The notes: generated from the letters alone by a model not told the origin. A DNA stretch of 64,000 nucleotides from Pseudanabaena sp. lw0831 (GCF_016584665.1 NZ_BBJB01000016.1:1-64000); one strand, 5' to 3'. Counted from the first letter of the stretch, positions 7,657 to 16,826 are shown. A program made the numbers and translations.

Positions 7657-8182
7657 GAAGAGTAATCCTGTAAGATCAATAAATCGTTACCGTAAGTAAC
7701 CACGATTTTATTGATTTGTCAATTGCTTTTAATCCAACAATTTTGTGTACTCATTAATGGCTAGAAGTGGAATTTATATAAATGGAAATAGCATTTATAT
7801 AAGCCTTACTCGCTTTACAAGCCGCTATTGCAAAAGCTGAATTTAGTATGCTTTAAATAAATCTTAAACAGGCTTTAAATAAACCTTAAACAGGCTTTAA
7901 TTAAACTTTAAACAGACTTTTTTCTCATTCAATATTTCTATCCGACATCACATCTTGGTCAGAGATCTGAAACTAAATCCTCTAGTTTACGTGACATTTT
8001 CTGCGATCGCTATTAACTTCCTCTAGGACAGCGATCGCAATGTCTCTTCAAGCATTAATTGTGATTGAGATCGCATTTACTCACACTCAACATCACAGGA
8101 GCATAGATTCGAGATCGCATCCCCAACCTTGATAGAACGCGATACTAATCCCATAGAGAAAAACGTTCACAGGGCAAAAGCA
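7657..8182. other. Intergenic region with 22-bp tandem repeats
   Basis: No gene is seen. The only structure is the tandem repeat at 7850-7915 and a pair of related segments with TTTATATAA near 7770-7802. HIP1 sites lie at 8000-8040. Confidence 0.6.
7850..7915 (+). repeat. Three tandem 22-bp repeats
   Basis: Units at 7850, 7872 and 7894 follow GCTTTAAATAAAcCTTAAAC plus AG with one to three differences, then a partial fourth unit (ACTTT). The 22-bp period (about two helical turns) puts each copy on the same DNA face, as in protein-binding iterons. Function unknown. Confidence 0.8.
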
Positions 8183-8428
8183 ATGATCCTCAATTCACTA
8201 AACCAAGTTCGCTCGATTGTAATCAACACCATTGTTGGCACTGAACAAGCGATTATCTTTCTAGGCAAAACCTTTGTAGTCGATAAAGCATATAACTCTC
8301 TCAACGAAGCGATCGCAGGATGTAGAAGAGATTTAGATTTGGGCATGGCAGTCTTAATCGCACCAAATGCCAACCAGTTTAGTGTTTGGGTATCAATTCC
8401 TAACGAAATGATTTTGCAAGCTGTCTAA
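8183..8428 (+). CDS. Hypothetical protein
   Basis: An 81-residue protein beginning [19 protein letters not shown] and ending [15 protein letters not shown]. An AGGG about eight bases before ATG 8183 favours this start over the in-frame TTG at 8129. Its stop overlaps the stop of the convergent umuC by two bases. No family is recognised. Confidence 0.5.
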   Translation: MILNSLNQVRSIVINTIVGTEQAIIFLGKTFVVDKAYNSLNEAIAGCRRDLDLGMAVLIAPNANQFSVWVSIPNEMILQAV

Positions 8429-9690
8429 ATTTTCACTACCAGCAATTCATCCCAACGGCTCGTATATCTGGGCGATCGCAAATCGCTTCTCATTTTCCAA
8501 TCTTGCCTAATCCCCTCACTGGCAAACCGAATCGTTCCAGAGCCATAGCGTCTATTTAGCGAGTTAATTACTGCCATTAACTTTTCATCGGGCGGATCGA
8601 CTGCGGCTGCTAGCAAATCCAACTGCACCGCATCAACCGAGCTAATATCATTGAGACTAACGCCACATTTTTTATAACTGAATCCTTCGCGAAATAAACT
8701 CGACATACAGAGCTTGGCAAACCGAATCAATACTTGAGAGCTATTCGTTGCCGTCGGCAGAGATACAGATATCGAATTACTATATTGCAAGTCATTGGGT
8801 TTGAATCGGTTGGTTGTTAGAAAAACCCCTAGAACCGAAGTTCTTAATTTCCTATGTCTTAATTTCGCCGCCGCTCTTGCTGCATGGTAGGCGATCGCTT
8901 CTTGCATTTGTTTGAGCGTAGTTACGGGCTGTCCGAACGATCGCGAACATATCATGTTCTTTTGCGGTGGGGCGATCGCTTCCAGTGGCAGACAAGACAA
9001 ACCGCGCAGTTCGTGCATAATCCTGACACCGACAATGCCCATGATTTGTTTTATAAGCGATTCATTCGCATCTCTTAACTGAGCCGCTGTCGTAATGCCA
9101 AGCGATCGCAGTCTTACTCCTAAAAGTTTATTTATTCCCCAAATATCTTCGATTTCTAGATTGTTCAGTACGCGATCGCGAATATCATCAGTCAGTAATT
9201 CGGCAACACCACTTACTGATTTCTTAGCAACTCGATTAGCAGCTTTGGACAAGACCTTGGTTGTGGCAATCCCAATACCAGTCGGAATACCAGTCCACCT
9301 AAGAATTTTCTGCTGCAATTTGGCGCAAAATTCCATCATTCCATCGGTTCCCAAATGCGCGAAGCCCGATAAATCTAAAAAGCATTCATCAATCGAATAA
9401 ATCTCGACTTCTGGTACAGATGCAAAAAGAACATCGTAAACACGATGACTTAGATCTCCGTAGAGTTCGTAGTTTGATGACAGGGCGATCGCTCCAGCAT
9501 TGTGAAGTTGCTGTTTGTGTTTGTGGTAAGGCGCACCCATCGGAATCCCTAGCGCTTTTGCCTCTGGCGATCGCGCCACGATACAGCCATCATTGTTAGA
9601 TAGCACGACCACAGGCTTACCCTCAAGCGATGGGTCGAACACACGCTCACAGCTAACGTAGAAGCAATTACAGTCAACTAGAGCAAACAT
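8425..9690 (-). CDS. umuC: Y-family DNA polymerase V subunit UmuC
   Basis: An error-prone translesion polymerase of 421 residues, full length for UmuC. The catalytic palm motifs are [13 protein letters not shown] (residues 6-18) and [12 protein letters not shown], and the helix-hairpin-helix region reads [17 protein letters not shown]. In the usual arrangement umuD precedes umuC, but only a short unrelated gene fragment lies upstream here, so UmuD must be encoded elsewhere or be absent. No clear LexA box was recognised. Confidence 0.95.
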   Translation of the reverse strand: MFALVDCNCFYVSCERVFDPSLEGKPVVVLSNNDGCIVARSPEAKALGIPMGAPYHKHKQQLHNAGAIALSSNYELYGDLSHRVYDVLFASVPEVEIYSIDECFLDLSGFAHLGTDGMMEFCAKLQQKILRWTGIPTGIGIATTKVLSKAANRVAKKSVSGVAELLTDDIRDRVLNNLEIEDIWGINKLLGVRLRSLGITTAAQLRDANESLIKQIMGIVGVRIMHELRGLSCLPLEAIAPPQKNMICSRSFGQPVTTLKQMQEAIAYHAARAAAKLRHRKLRTSVLGVFLTTNRFKPNDLQYSNSISVSLPTATNSSQVLIRFAKLCMSSLFREGFSYKKCGVSLNDISSVDAVQLDLLAAAVDPPDEKLMAVINSLNRRYGSGTIRFASEGIRQDWKMRSDLRSPRYTSRWDELLVVKI

Positions 9691-9731
9691 CTTTGATATC
9701 TGTACGAAAATCTTATTCTAGCAAGCTAGGG

Positions 9732-9887
9732 TTAAGGTTGGGTGCGATCGAGATCGATTGAATAGCTAAAAAGCTTAACCTCAACTTCTTTACGTCTAGC
9801 CTTGTCAATGGTTTCTTGCGTCCCCTCAGTGCCATTGACATGAAAAGCAATTAGTTCATCGGCAATATCGATAATTTGGGAAAGTAG
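9732..9887 (-). pseudogene. Gene fragment resembling the C-terminus of a SLOG/DUF2493-like protein
   Basis: The frame reads IADELIAFHVNGTEGTQETI then DKARRKEVEVKLFSY before its stop. ADELIAFxxGxxxGTxxxIDxARxxxIxV is the pattern at the end of Rossmann-like SLOG proteins. There is no start codon: an in-frame stop lies at 9888-9890, next to the hairpin at 9896. It looks like the remains of a gene cut off near the hairpin. Confidence 0.45.
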
Positions 9888-9895
9888 TTATAGCC

Positions 9896-9946
9896 AATCC
9901 AAAAGATGAGAGGCGGCGCGAAGCGCCGCCTCTCATCTTTTGGATT
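9896..9946. repeat. Long hairpin, core GGCGGCGC-GAA-GCGCCGCC
   Basis: Perfect 24-bp arms (AATCCAAAAGATGAGAGGCG outward of the core) around a GAA loop. It lies between the stress-protein gene end and the gene fragment, and is the first member of the dispersed family when reading from the left. Confidence 0.95.
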
Positions 9947-9981
9947 AGCTACAGCTAGTTATACATGCAAGAGATAAAAAG

Positions 9982-10593
9982 TTAGACTTTTTCTTGGAGA
10001 GCGTTGATGCGATGACCAGTATTAATCAAAATCTCTTTAGTTGTAATCACATCCGCATTTTCACCAATTACCACTACCAAAAATTTTCCTGCGGCGATTT
10101 CTGCCTCATATTTACGGGCTTCCGACTCAACAATTCCCGCACTTTTCAAAACTTTAGTCAACCCACCATCTGCTTCGATATCCTGCCAGTTTAGCGATCC
10201 ATAGCCATGAGCAGCATCATGATAATTTTTGCCCAGCACAGAAATCTTGTTTCTACCTATCCCTGCCTCATGAATTTCCGTTGCGACATTCTCTGATTCA
10301 ATACTTGTCGAAAAAACATCAACTATTATGAACTTCTCAACTACAGGAAGATTAGCCTGACTTGTACCACCATCTTCTACATACATCGGCGGTTCGATAG
10401 CATAGTTGTTTATCAACCCTTCTGTATCTACGGTATAACCATCGGCAGTGTGAATGCTGTCAGCATCTTCTGCATTATCAGGAGTACGCTTATAATTGAC
10501 TCCTTCCCGCTCTTTACGGGCTTTGGTCTCTGCGGGAACGATGTTAGGATCGAAAGAATCAGTAGTTGTCTCGGCTTGAACTTCTGTACTCAT
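9982..10593 (-). CDS. General-stress-protein 17M/YflT-domain protein
   Basis: A 203-residue soluble protein. An acidic, probably disordered N-terminal third (residues 1-80) precedes a YflT-like alpha/beta domain from about residue 87 (KFIIVDVFSTSIESENVATE) through GRNKISVLGKN to the end. The domain is known from heat- and stress-induced proteins; its biochemical role is not established. AAGGAG lies seven bases before the ATG. The gene stands alone, with a long hairpin beyond its stop. Confidence 0.75.
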   Translation of the reverse strand: MSTEVQAETTTDSFDPNIVPAETKARKEREGVNYKRTPDNAEDADSIHTADGYTVDTEGLINNYAIEPPMYVEDGGTSQANLPVVEKFIIVDVFSTSIESENVATEIHEAGIGRNKISVLGKNYHDAAHGYGSLNWQDIEADGGLTKVLKSAGIVESEARKYEAEIAAGKFLVVVIGENADVITTKEILINTGHRINALQEKV

Positions 10594-11067
10594 GATGCTC
10601 TCCTTATTAAATTTGAGGACTGTTTACCTGAGTCGAATTTAACAACTCCGTATAAATAGTAATTTTAATAAGTTGGTAATTGATTCTTTGAATGAATTGA
10701 GTGAATTGATTGATTTCAATACAAAACGTAGGAAAAAGAAAGTTGCCTCCTATGAGAGGTGCTTCGACTCCGTTCAGCCAGCGTATAGCAATACAAGAAA
10801 TAGCTACGACAAATTAAAACCCAAATAAATAGAGGCGGCGTTTCGCGCCGCCTCTATTTATTTGGGTTTTATGCCCTAAGCAAAACTTGCATTGCTATGG
10901 ACATTTGGTTGCCCTGCTTCGCGATTCCACAAAGGATTTATCAACTGCGTTCCACGTAACATCAGTTAGTAATACATCTAGTTTTAGTACTTCGGCAGGC
11001 TCAGCAATAGGAAAATCTGATTAATGGATAAAGATTATAATGTTGAAAGACTAGACGACTAAAGCTT
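10594..11067. other. Intergenic region with hairpin and gene scraps
   Basis: It contains the hairpin at 10816-10870 and short frames with no recognised product. A 20-codon frame from an ATG near 10896 may be decayed coding DNA, but I cannot name it. Confidence 0.5.
10816..10870. repeat. Long hairpin, core GGCGGCG-TTTCG-CGCCGCC
   Basis: Perfect 25-bp arms starting AAAACCCAAATAAATAGAGG and ending in the complementary TTTGGGTTTT. Same outer AAAACCCAAA end as several other family members. Confidence 0.95.
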
Positions 11068-11337
11068 ATGACAACTCACGAAGACTTTTTAATTGATTCT
11101 CTTAAAGATCGAGAAGAATCTGCCGCTTATTTAACAGCAGTTTTGGAAGATAAAGATCCTGAACCAGCGCTATTGCCTTTAGGATTGGGTCACGTCGCGG
11201 CTGCACTAGGTAGTGATAGCGATCGCTAATGGGTAAAAGATTTTGTAGCAAATAATAAAAGTCAAACTGTGTATGAGTTTGCACAATACTTAAATAGTTT
11301 GGGACTAAAGCTTCAAATAAACAGTAAAAGTAATTAA
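11068..11337 (+). pseudogene. Addiction-module antidote (HigA-like) pseudogene with internal stop
   Basis: ATG at 11068 opens MTTHEDFLIDSLKDREESAA then YLTAVLEDKDPEPALLPLGL, the standard start of HTH antidote proteins of about 95-100 residues. A TAA at 11227-11229 interrupts it, created where a HIP1 octamer (GCGATCGC) sits. The frame then resumes to YEFAQYLNSLGLKLQI, which matches the family C-terminus. The central HTH appears deleted or altered. A 53-residue truncated product is possible. Confidence 0.65.
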
Positions 11338-11343
11338 ACTTTG

Positions 11344-11544
11344 ATGCAAACTTCCACTAGAACATCAAACATGGAAATAAAATCTGCTAAACCTAAATCA
11401 AAACTCAGATACCTACGCCTGTTATTTTTCATTCCTGCGATCATCGCTTTATTGACTATGGCATATTGTATCTGGCAAATATTTCCTTGGTTTGTGGCTA
11501 TGTCGATCGCAGCCTTTTTCACCCTCATTTACCTTTGCCCATAG
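11344..11544 (+). CDS. Small hypothetical membrane protein
   Basis: 66 residues: a basic N-terminus (SAKPKSKLRYLR), then two adjacent hydrophobic segments (LLFFIPAIIALLTMAYCIW and WFVAMSIAAFFTLIYL). It starts six bases after the antidote pseudogene stop. No family is recognised. The clean two-helix pattern is the main support. Confidence 0.45.
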   Translation: MQTSTRTSNMEIKSAKPKSKLRYLRLLFFIPAIIALLTMAYCIWQIFPWFVAMSIAAFFTLIYLCP

Positions 11545-12687
11545 GGATCGCTTGCCGAAACCCGATACTTGCCTTTATCAGGATATGCGATCGCTTAATT
11601 TATATATGTCATGAATAGGCGATCAGAACTCATCACAACTACTTTTATTTCACTTTACCGCACAATTAATTCCTGACTTGCAAACGCATAATTGTTTGTA
11701 AGGAAAAATCAATTACCCCAATTTTTACCCCGTCACCTAGTTGACAATGCTCAAAAGTCTTACTCTACAAACTTTCCTGCAAATAACGATACTACGCTGA
11801 CATCGTGGCACGAGATAACAGCTTTGATATTTACCAAAAACTTTCTGATGATACGGATTTTGGCAATCTTTTCCGTCAGATAACGTTTAATAATTTTCAT
11901 AAATATCGAAGCGATCAAAGAAATCAAAATATTGAATAATTTACTCATAATGCTGTTTTTGACTATCAAATGACTATCGTTAGCAATATGCTTTTCTGAA
12001 TCTGTTATTGTGTAAGAATTACAGCAATCATAGACATCGACTCATACTCGTTGATATGTCGGTTCGATTCCGACACCTTGGATTACTTATTACAGAGCGA
12101 TCGCCTGTCAATCGAGTTAAGTAAGAAATTTGCTTTAGGGGAAATTGCTTCAATAATGCTAGTAGTGACGGAAGACATTCAGTCAATATTCACAGGGCTT
12201 AAAGATGATCTCGTTGCGTCATTACAATTTTTATTGGGCTATCCGCTTAAAGAGTGTGATCGCACTGATTTGAGATTTTGGTATGTGGGGGCGGGGCAAA
12301 ATGTGGCACAGGCAAAGAATAATTGCCCGATCGCTGTGGGATTTTGAGACTTTTGCCTGGAATAGTGATGATCTGCGATCTCGTTTGGTGCGACTCAATC
12401 AAGAGAATTTGGTGCTTACGAATTGGTTTAAGTTTGCCGAGATTAAGCAAAAAGCAGAAATGAAAGTGATGCTACTAGCGCAAAAAACAACTTTCCTACT
12501 GAGATTTGTTACAAAGCATGGGGGAGCGTCTTAGCGATAAAAGCGCTGATCATGATTCCACCTTGGCGCAGTGTCAATGGTCGGATAGCGATGCAAGTTG
12601 CACTCAAGCAGATATTTGGGTTGTCTAGTTAAATGCATATGATGCTATTTGAGTTACAGTACACTTTTTAAAACTACAGGTCGTTTA
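11545..12687. other. Decayed region without a convincing gene
   Basis: About 1.1 kb with short frames only. One from about 12081 reads LLQSDRLSIELSKKFALGEI and on to a stop at 12347, and the neighbouring frame then reads IARSLWDFETFAWNSDDLRS, suggesting a frameshifted relic of an unrecognised gene. A further scrap ends near 12630 (MIPPWRSVNGRIAMQVALKQ). A tRNA-like T-arm lies near 12058-12074. Confidence 0.45.
12058..12074 (+). other. tRNA-like T-arm fragment
   Basis: GTCGG-TTCGATT-CCGAC is a perfect T-stem and T-loop. A poor anticodon-like arm with CAT precedes it, but no D-arm or matching 5' acceptor is found, so this is at most a tRNA remnant. Confidence 0.3.
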
Positions 12688-14334
12688 CTATTTTAGGATT
12701 ACAACTTCGCCAAGATTGCTTGCGGCTTTAAACTCTTTTCCAAAATCACAAGTTGCTAATTCACCAAGTTGGATATTGCGCTCAAGGTCTGGCAAAGACG
12801 AATTAATTTCTAGAGATCTCAAACAAAGTGAGAGTCGGGTTATTTCAATAGATTCTTCGGCAACATCACAACCAAATAAATTATGTTGCAGGATATGGGT
12901 TATTACAGTTGTTGGTGTTTTGTGAGCGATCGCCTCATCATCAGTAGAGAATTTAGTTAACAGGTAATGGATTCGCTCGTGTTCAGAAAGTAAAAACTCT
13001 AAAGCTGTTACGAGCAATACACCAGCACCACATTTAGGATGTAAGATTTTGATTCTCAACAGACGCTCTTGATATTCTTGGCAGTATGCCAATATGTCTT
13101 GATGATTTTTTGATATAGCTAAATGCTGCTGCAATATGCGAATTACCGACTCACTTTGCAAAATTGCTTTACAAGGTAATTTCGGAATACGGCGCTTACT
13201 AAGGTTACTTAGATCTTTACGATATTGCGATAACTCTCTGATTGATTCATCAAAAAGACAAGTCAGAATATGACGCGTAATATCTTCGCAAAAGTCAAAC
13301 CGAGCTATTTCCTTGATCTGACGACACAACTCATCGCCAACGAATAAAGCCTGATCTAAAATGCGATCGCTTGCAAATAGGCTATATGAATAAGCATTAA
13401 TGGGACTGTGATATTTCGCATTGCCATTTTGTACCCAACTAAATATAGCTTTATAGTTTTCCCAAATCGGTTGCTCAATATATGGGTTTTCAAATTCGTA
13501 AGCGTCTTTAATTAAGTTCTCAGGTAATAGCTGCCGATCTTCACAATAAGCAACAAACAAAATACGGTTTAGAAGTTTTTGGGCTTGATAAATCGCGATC
13601 GCGATCGCATCTTCAGCTTCGATCTGGAGATGATTTTCAGCATTTTCGACAGGATGCGCTAATAGTTGCAACCGATAGCGAAAATCCTTGATTAACTGAC
13701 TGCGGATTTTACAATAGTGACTATAAAAATTTTTGAGAATCTCGGATTCTAGCTGGTGAGACTCTTCCAGCAAATGAGTAGTGCGCGATCGCTCTTCGCT
13801 CTTCGCTATTCCTCTAAGCAAAGTCCGCCGCGACAATAAAAAATAAAAAGCTTTGAGCTGTTCTAAATCCGCTAACGAGTCCCAAGCAAATCTCTGGCAG
13901 AACAAACTCGATACATGGCGATGATAAAGACAAATTTCTCGATAATCTAAGACAATCAACCATTCAGTGGTTTCATGCTCTGGTTCTGGCTTAATAATCG
14001 CCCCTTCCTCCGCAGTGCTAACTCGGATTTCGGCGATCACATTTTCTGAGGTTTCTGTGAAAAAACCTAAAGCAGGGTGTGGATGCAACTCTAATTCCCA
14101 TGCCCCACCGTTGCTCTCAAAGGGAGATTTATAACCCAAAATATCAACAAAAATATCATGCAAAAACTGTGCTTCGGCAAGTAGGTTAGATGGTTCCCCA
14201 TCACTAGCAAAACTCAGCCATTTCTGCACTATTTGAAAGCGATCGACCAAATCCTTGGGGAAGCCAAAGGAACTAATCCGCTTTGCAAGTGGCTTAGGAT
14301 GAAATAGTGAATAGTAAGGCGATCTCTGATTCAT
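12688..14334 (-). CDS. Degraded type IIG restriction-modification (Eco57I-like) protein
   Basis: 548 residues resembling the N-terminal and helical parts of fused restriction-methyltransferases (LYHRHVSSLFCQRFAWDSLA near residues 150-170; FVAYCEDRQLLPENL near 260-275), followed by a methyltransferase start. The SAM-binding motif is HPKCGAGVLLVTALEFLL where DPACGSGxFL is expected. NLFGCDVAEESIEITRLSL matches the next motif, but the protein ends soon after ERNIQLGE and lacks the catalytic NPPY motif and target-recognition domain. It overlaps the upstream DUF3007 gene by four bases (ATGA). Methylation activity is unlikely. Confidence 0.65.
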   Translation of the reverse strand: MNQRSPYYSLFHPKPLAKRISSFGFPKDLVDRFQIVQKWLSFASDGEPSNLLAEAQFLHDIFVDILGYKSPFESNGGAWELELHPHPALGFFTETSENVIAEIRVSTAEEGAIIKPEPEHETTEWLIVLDYREICLYHRHVSSLFCQRFAWDSLADLEQLKAFYFLLSRRTLLRGIAKSEERSRTTHLLEESHQLESEILKNFYSHYCKIRSQLIKDFRYRLQLLAHPVENAENHLQIEAEDAIAIAIYQAQKLLNRILFVAYCEDRQLLPENLIKDAYEFENPYIEQPIWENYKAIFSWVQNGNAKYHSPINAYSYSLFASDRILDQALFVGDELCRQIKEIARFDFCEDITRHILTCLFDESIRELSQYRKDLSNLSKRRIPKLPCKAILQSESVIRILQQHLAISKNHQDILAYCQEYQERLLRIKILHPKCGAGVLLVTALEFLLSEHERIHYLLTKFSTDDEAIAHKTPTTVITHILQHNLFGCDVAEESIEITRLSLCLRSLEINSSLPDLERNIQLGELATCDFGKEFKAASNLGEVVILK

Positions 14335-14672
14335 TCATCTTTGATTGCTTTTTGAGCTGAGCTTTGCGCTAGTTGATTTTCTGCATCTACTTCTGCAAAT
14401 AAACTTTCGCGCTCTTCAGGTGACATTTCTTCTAACTTCTTGGCTAGAACAGCTTTTTTGTAATCATCTAGCTGCTGATTGTAGGTCATAGTTTTTGTCA
14501 CAGCTCGGAATACATAGGTGGAAATCCAAGCTATTAATACCCCTATCAAAACCACTTGACTCCAAACACCTGCATTCGTGGCATCGAGACCAGAGGCGCG
14601 AAACACCCAAAATGCAACTCCACCAAACCCGAAAAAAGCAACCATAATTGCTATGGCATCAATGCGGCGCAT
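14331..14672 (-). CDS. DUF3007 membrane protein
   Basis: A small cyanobacterial/plastid-lineage protein with two membrane helices (AIAIMVAFFGFGGVAFWVF; VVLIGVLIAWISTYVF) and an acidic, Glu-rich C-terminal tail. The family start MRRIDAI favours ATG 14672; an in-frame ATG at 14699 would add nine residues. It lies downstream of ndhL on the same strand, an association common in cyanobacteria, and its stop overlaps the next gene's start. Function unknown, possibly linked to thylakoid complexes. Confidence 0.85.
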   Translation of the reverse strand: MRRIDAIAIMVAFFGFGGVAFWVFRASGLDATNAGVWSQVVLIGVLIAWISTYVFRAVTKTMTYNQQLDDYKKAVLAKKLEEMSPEERESLFAEVDAENQLAQSSAQKAIKDE

Positions 14673-14734
14673 AGTTTTAATCTCAAAAATATTTTTCATT
14701 AAACTGAGCGATTCGTACTCAGTTTAATTTAGGT

Positions 14735-14965
14735 TTAAATTTGCCGCGCTTCAGGACGAAAGTTAAAGAATGGAGAGAGTAACAATAACCCTGGGAAGAA
14801 GAAAAAGGCGAGAAAGCATAAAAACACTCTTTCTAATGAACCTGTTTTGTACCAACGCGCTTTGAAATAAAACAGCACTAATAAGGGGATCACCAGTAAA
14901 TATGCTCCTGCGATCGCGGTATAGACAATTGCAGCCAATATGGGGGCAGAAAGAAGCAAAGACAT
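14735..14965 (-). CDS. ndhL: NAD(P)H-quinone oxidoreductase subunit L (NdhL)
   Basis: A small membrane subunit of the cyanobacterial NDH-1 complex, active in respiration and cyclic electron flow at the thylakoid. The diagnostic C-terminus [20 protein letters not shown] is intact, after the helix [23 protein letters not shown] 14965 gives 76 residues, the usual size; a longer frame reaches 15055. Divergent from rpsJ. Confidence 0.9.
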   Translation of the reverse strand: MSLLLSAPILAAIVYTAIAGAYLLVIPLLVLFYFKARWYKTGSLERVFLCFLAFFFFPGLLLLSPFFNFRPEARQI

Positions 14966-15110
14966 ATTTCTAGATAAAGTTATGTGAATGTATCTATCTA
15001 GCAATTGTAACAGGATCGGAATCGTCAATCCTAAAAAGGTATGGGCAGTCATCAATTCTCATGATGAAACCAATTTTGAGCTTTTTCGCGCCAGCGGCGC
15101 TGAAAACCCC

Positions 15111-15165
15111 AAAATCAGTTTTGAAGGAAGTCCGCCGTCGGCGGATTTCCTTCAAAACTGATTTT
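15111..15165. repeat. Long hairpin, core GTCCGCC-GTC-GGCGGAT
   Basis: Arms of 26 bp (AAAATCAGTTTTGAAGGAAG...) with one mismatch, lying between the divergent ndhL and rpsJ genes. This is an unusual place for a terminator. Confidence 0.9.
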
Positions 15166-15269
15166 TATAATAAGAATTACTAGCATTAAAGCAATTGTTT
15201 GATTTTAGGTTGTTAGGGTGCTAACATGAGAAACGCTGAAAAATTTACCCGAATAAATCCCTAAGAACT

Positions 15270-15584
15270 GTGGCACCTCAACAACAAAAGATTCGGATTC
15301 GTCTCAAAGCTTTCGATCATCGCCTGCTAGACTCATCCTGCGAAAAAATCGTCGAAACTGCTAATCGTACAAACGCGGCTGCCGTTGGCCCTATCCCCCT
15401 GCCAACACGTCGTCGTATCTATTGCGTTCTCAGATCTCCCCATGTAGATAAAGACTCACGCGAACATTTTGAAACCCGCACTCACAGTCGGATTATCGAT
15501 ATTTATCAACCATCTGCAAAAACTATCGATGCACTTATGAAGCTTGATCTAGCTGCTGGTGTGGACATCGAAGTTAAGCTCTAA
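15270..15584 (+). CDS. rpsJ: 30S ribosomal protein S10
   Basis: A ribosomal and antitermination (NusE) protein of 104 residues, full length and highly conserved ([40 protein letters not shown]). It starts at GTG. In most cyanobacteria rpsJ follows fusA/tuf, but here no elongation-factor gene precedes it and it stands alone between two long hairpins. Confidence 0.97.
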   Translation: MAPQQQKIRIRLKAFDHRLLDSSCEKIVETANRTNAAAVGPIPLPTRRRIYCVLRSPHVDKDSREHFETRTHSRIIDIYQPSAKTIDALMKLDLAAGVDIEVKL

Positions 15585-15613
15585 AGTTCAACTTTGATAG
15601 TTGCAAGATATAT

Positions 15614-15664
15614 AAAACCCAAAAAGGATTGCGGTGCTTTGCGCCGCAATCCTTTTTGGGTTTT
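15614..15664. terminator. Hairpin after rpsJ, core GCGGTGC-TTT-GCGCCGC
   Basis: Arms AAAACCCAAAAAGGATTGCG and complement, with one mismatch near the loop, 30 bp after the rpsJ stop. Confidence 0.9.
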
Positions 15665-15768
15665 GAGGAGATGGGGCGCAAAGCGTCTTATTTCCTTTTT
15701 AGGTTTTGATTTGGTTTACACTGGGTTTGAAGTGTAGGAGCTTCAAAATCTAGCTCTAAGGAATTAAG

Positions 15769-16782
15769 ATGCTGAAAAAGCTAAAGATTAAATACCTTTT
15801 GGCATTCTTGTTGGCGGCGATCGCTACAGTAATGTCGATAGTGCTCGGACATGGTTGGAGTCCTGCTGATGCTCAAAATCAGCCACAAATTCAGGCTCAA
15901 AAACCATCCGCGGAGACAAGTATTAAAACTGTAAGCTTGCAAAATGCGGGCTTACAACTTCAAGAGATTGCTCAAGGAATTTATGCCCTAGTTGCTAGCA
16001 CTGATTTTCCACCTGCAAGTCCTGCGGTAGCGATTTGCAATGGTGGTTTTGTGATTGGTAGTGATGGTGTGTTGGTGATCGATCCGTTCCAAACCCCTGA
16101 ACTAGCAGAACTGATGATCTCCACAGTAAAGTCTTTGACAGATAAGCCGATCAAGTATGTCTTGAATACGCATTATCACTTTGATCACACTGGTGGAAAT
16201 TCAGTTTTTGTGAAGCGTGAAATCCCTGTCCTTGGGCGCGGCGTGATTCGCGAATATATTCAAAGCGGCAAAAATAATACTGGAGGCATTACGCCGCCAA
16301 CGGTGATTATTAATAGTCAAACCGATCTTTGGTTAGGCGATCGCCAAGTGCGAATTGAGCGCGTAGATGGTCATTCGGCAGGAACTGATTTGGTTGCCTA
16401 TGTCCCTGATGCCAAGGTTTTGTTTACGGGAGATATGGTATTTAACAAGCGTATTCCTTACACTGGAGACAGTGATATCCGTCAGTGGCAAGGAAGTCTG
16501 TATCGCTTGGTTGCCACTTATCCCACAGCCAAGGTTGTCCCTGGGCATGGTGATGTTACCGATTTAACAGGCTTACAAGCACAACAAGCTTATTTTAGTT
16601 GGTTAGAACGTACGGCTTTGGAATGGAAAGCGCAGATTTTAACGAAGGAGCAAGTCCTTGAGAAGTTTGCCAAAGTCCCTGATGCTTACAAAGACTACAA
16701 ATTTAAAGCGATATATCCCCTTAATTTAGATTCAGCCTATGAGCAGTTTACTCGTAGCGCCACGATTCCTCTAATTCCTTAG
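15769..16782 (+). CDS. Exported metallo-beta-lactamase-fold hydrolase
   Basis: 337 residues with an N-terminal signal peptide or anchor (LLAFLLAAIATVMSIVLG) and the MBL zinc motif HYHFDHTGG (about residues 126-134), then GHSAGTD, FTGDMVF and PGHGDVTD, which supply the remaining metal ligands. It belongs to the broad glyoxalase-II/quinohaemoprotein-associated MBL group; the substrate is unknown, and location in the periplasm or on the membrane is inferred. GGA lies six bases before the ATG. A hairpin follows the stop directly. Confidence 0.85.
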   Translation: MLKKLKIKYLLAFLLAAIATVMSIVLGHGWSPADAQNQPQIQAQKPSAETSIKTVSLQNAGLQLQEIAQGIYALVASTDFPPASPAVAICNGGFVIGSDGVLVIDPFQTPELAELMISTVKSLTDKPIKYVLNTHYHFDHTGGNSVFVKREIPVLGRGVIREYIQSGKNNTGGITPPTVIINSQTDLWLGDRQVRIERVDGHSAGTDLVAYVPDAKVLFTGDMVFNKRIPYTGDSDIRQWQGSLYRLVATYPTAKVVPGHGDVTDLTGLQAQQAYFSWLERTALEWKAQILTKEQVLEKFAKVPDAYKDYKFKAIYPLNLDSAYEQFTRSATIPLIP

Positions 16783-16791
16783 ATTCACATC

Positions 16792-16826
16792 AAGGAAATG
16801 GCGGTGCTTTGCCCCGCCATTTCCTT
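16792..16826. terminator. Hairpin, core GGCGGTGC-TTT-GCCCCGCC
   Basis: Arms AAGGAAATGGCGG with complement, ten bases after the MBL gene stop and followed by a short T-rich run. Confidence 0.85.

Noticed and set aside
9690-9760. LexA-type SOS box upstream of umuC
   Set aside because: No sequence matching the cyanobacterial LexA pattern could be found with confidence.
11760-11969. Small minus-strand frame with two hydrophobic stretches
   Set aside because: Low-complexity AT-rich sequence with no family or credible ribosome site.
12051-12534. Two overlapping plus-strand frames of 83-98 residues
   Set aside because: No recognised family, and they look like frameshifted pieces; described as decayed DNA rather than as genes.
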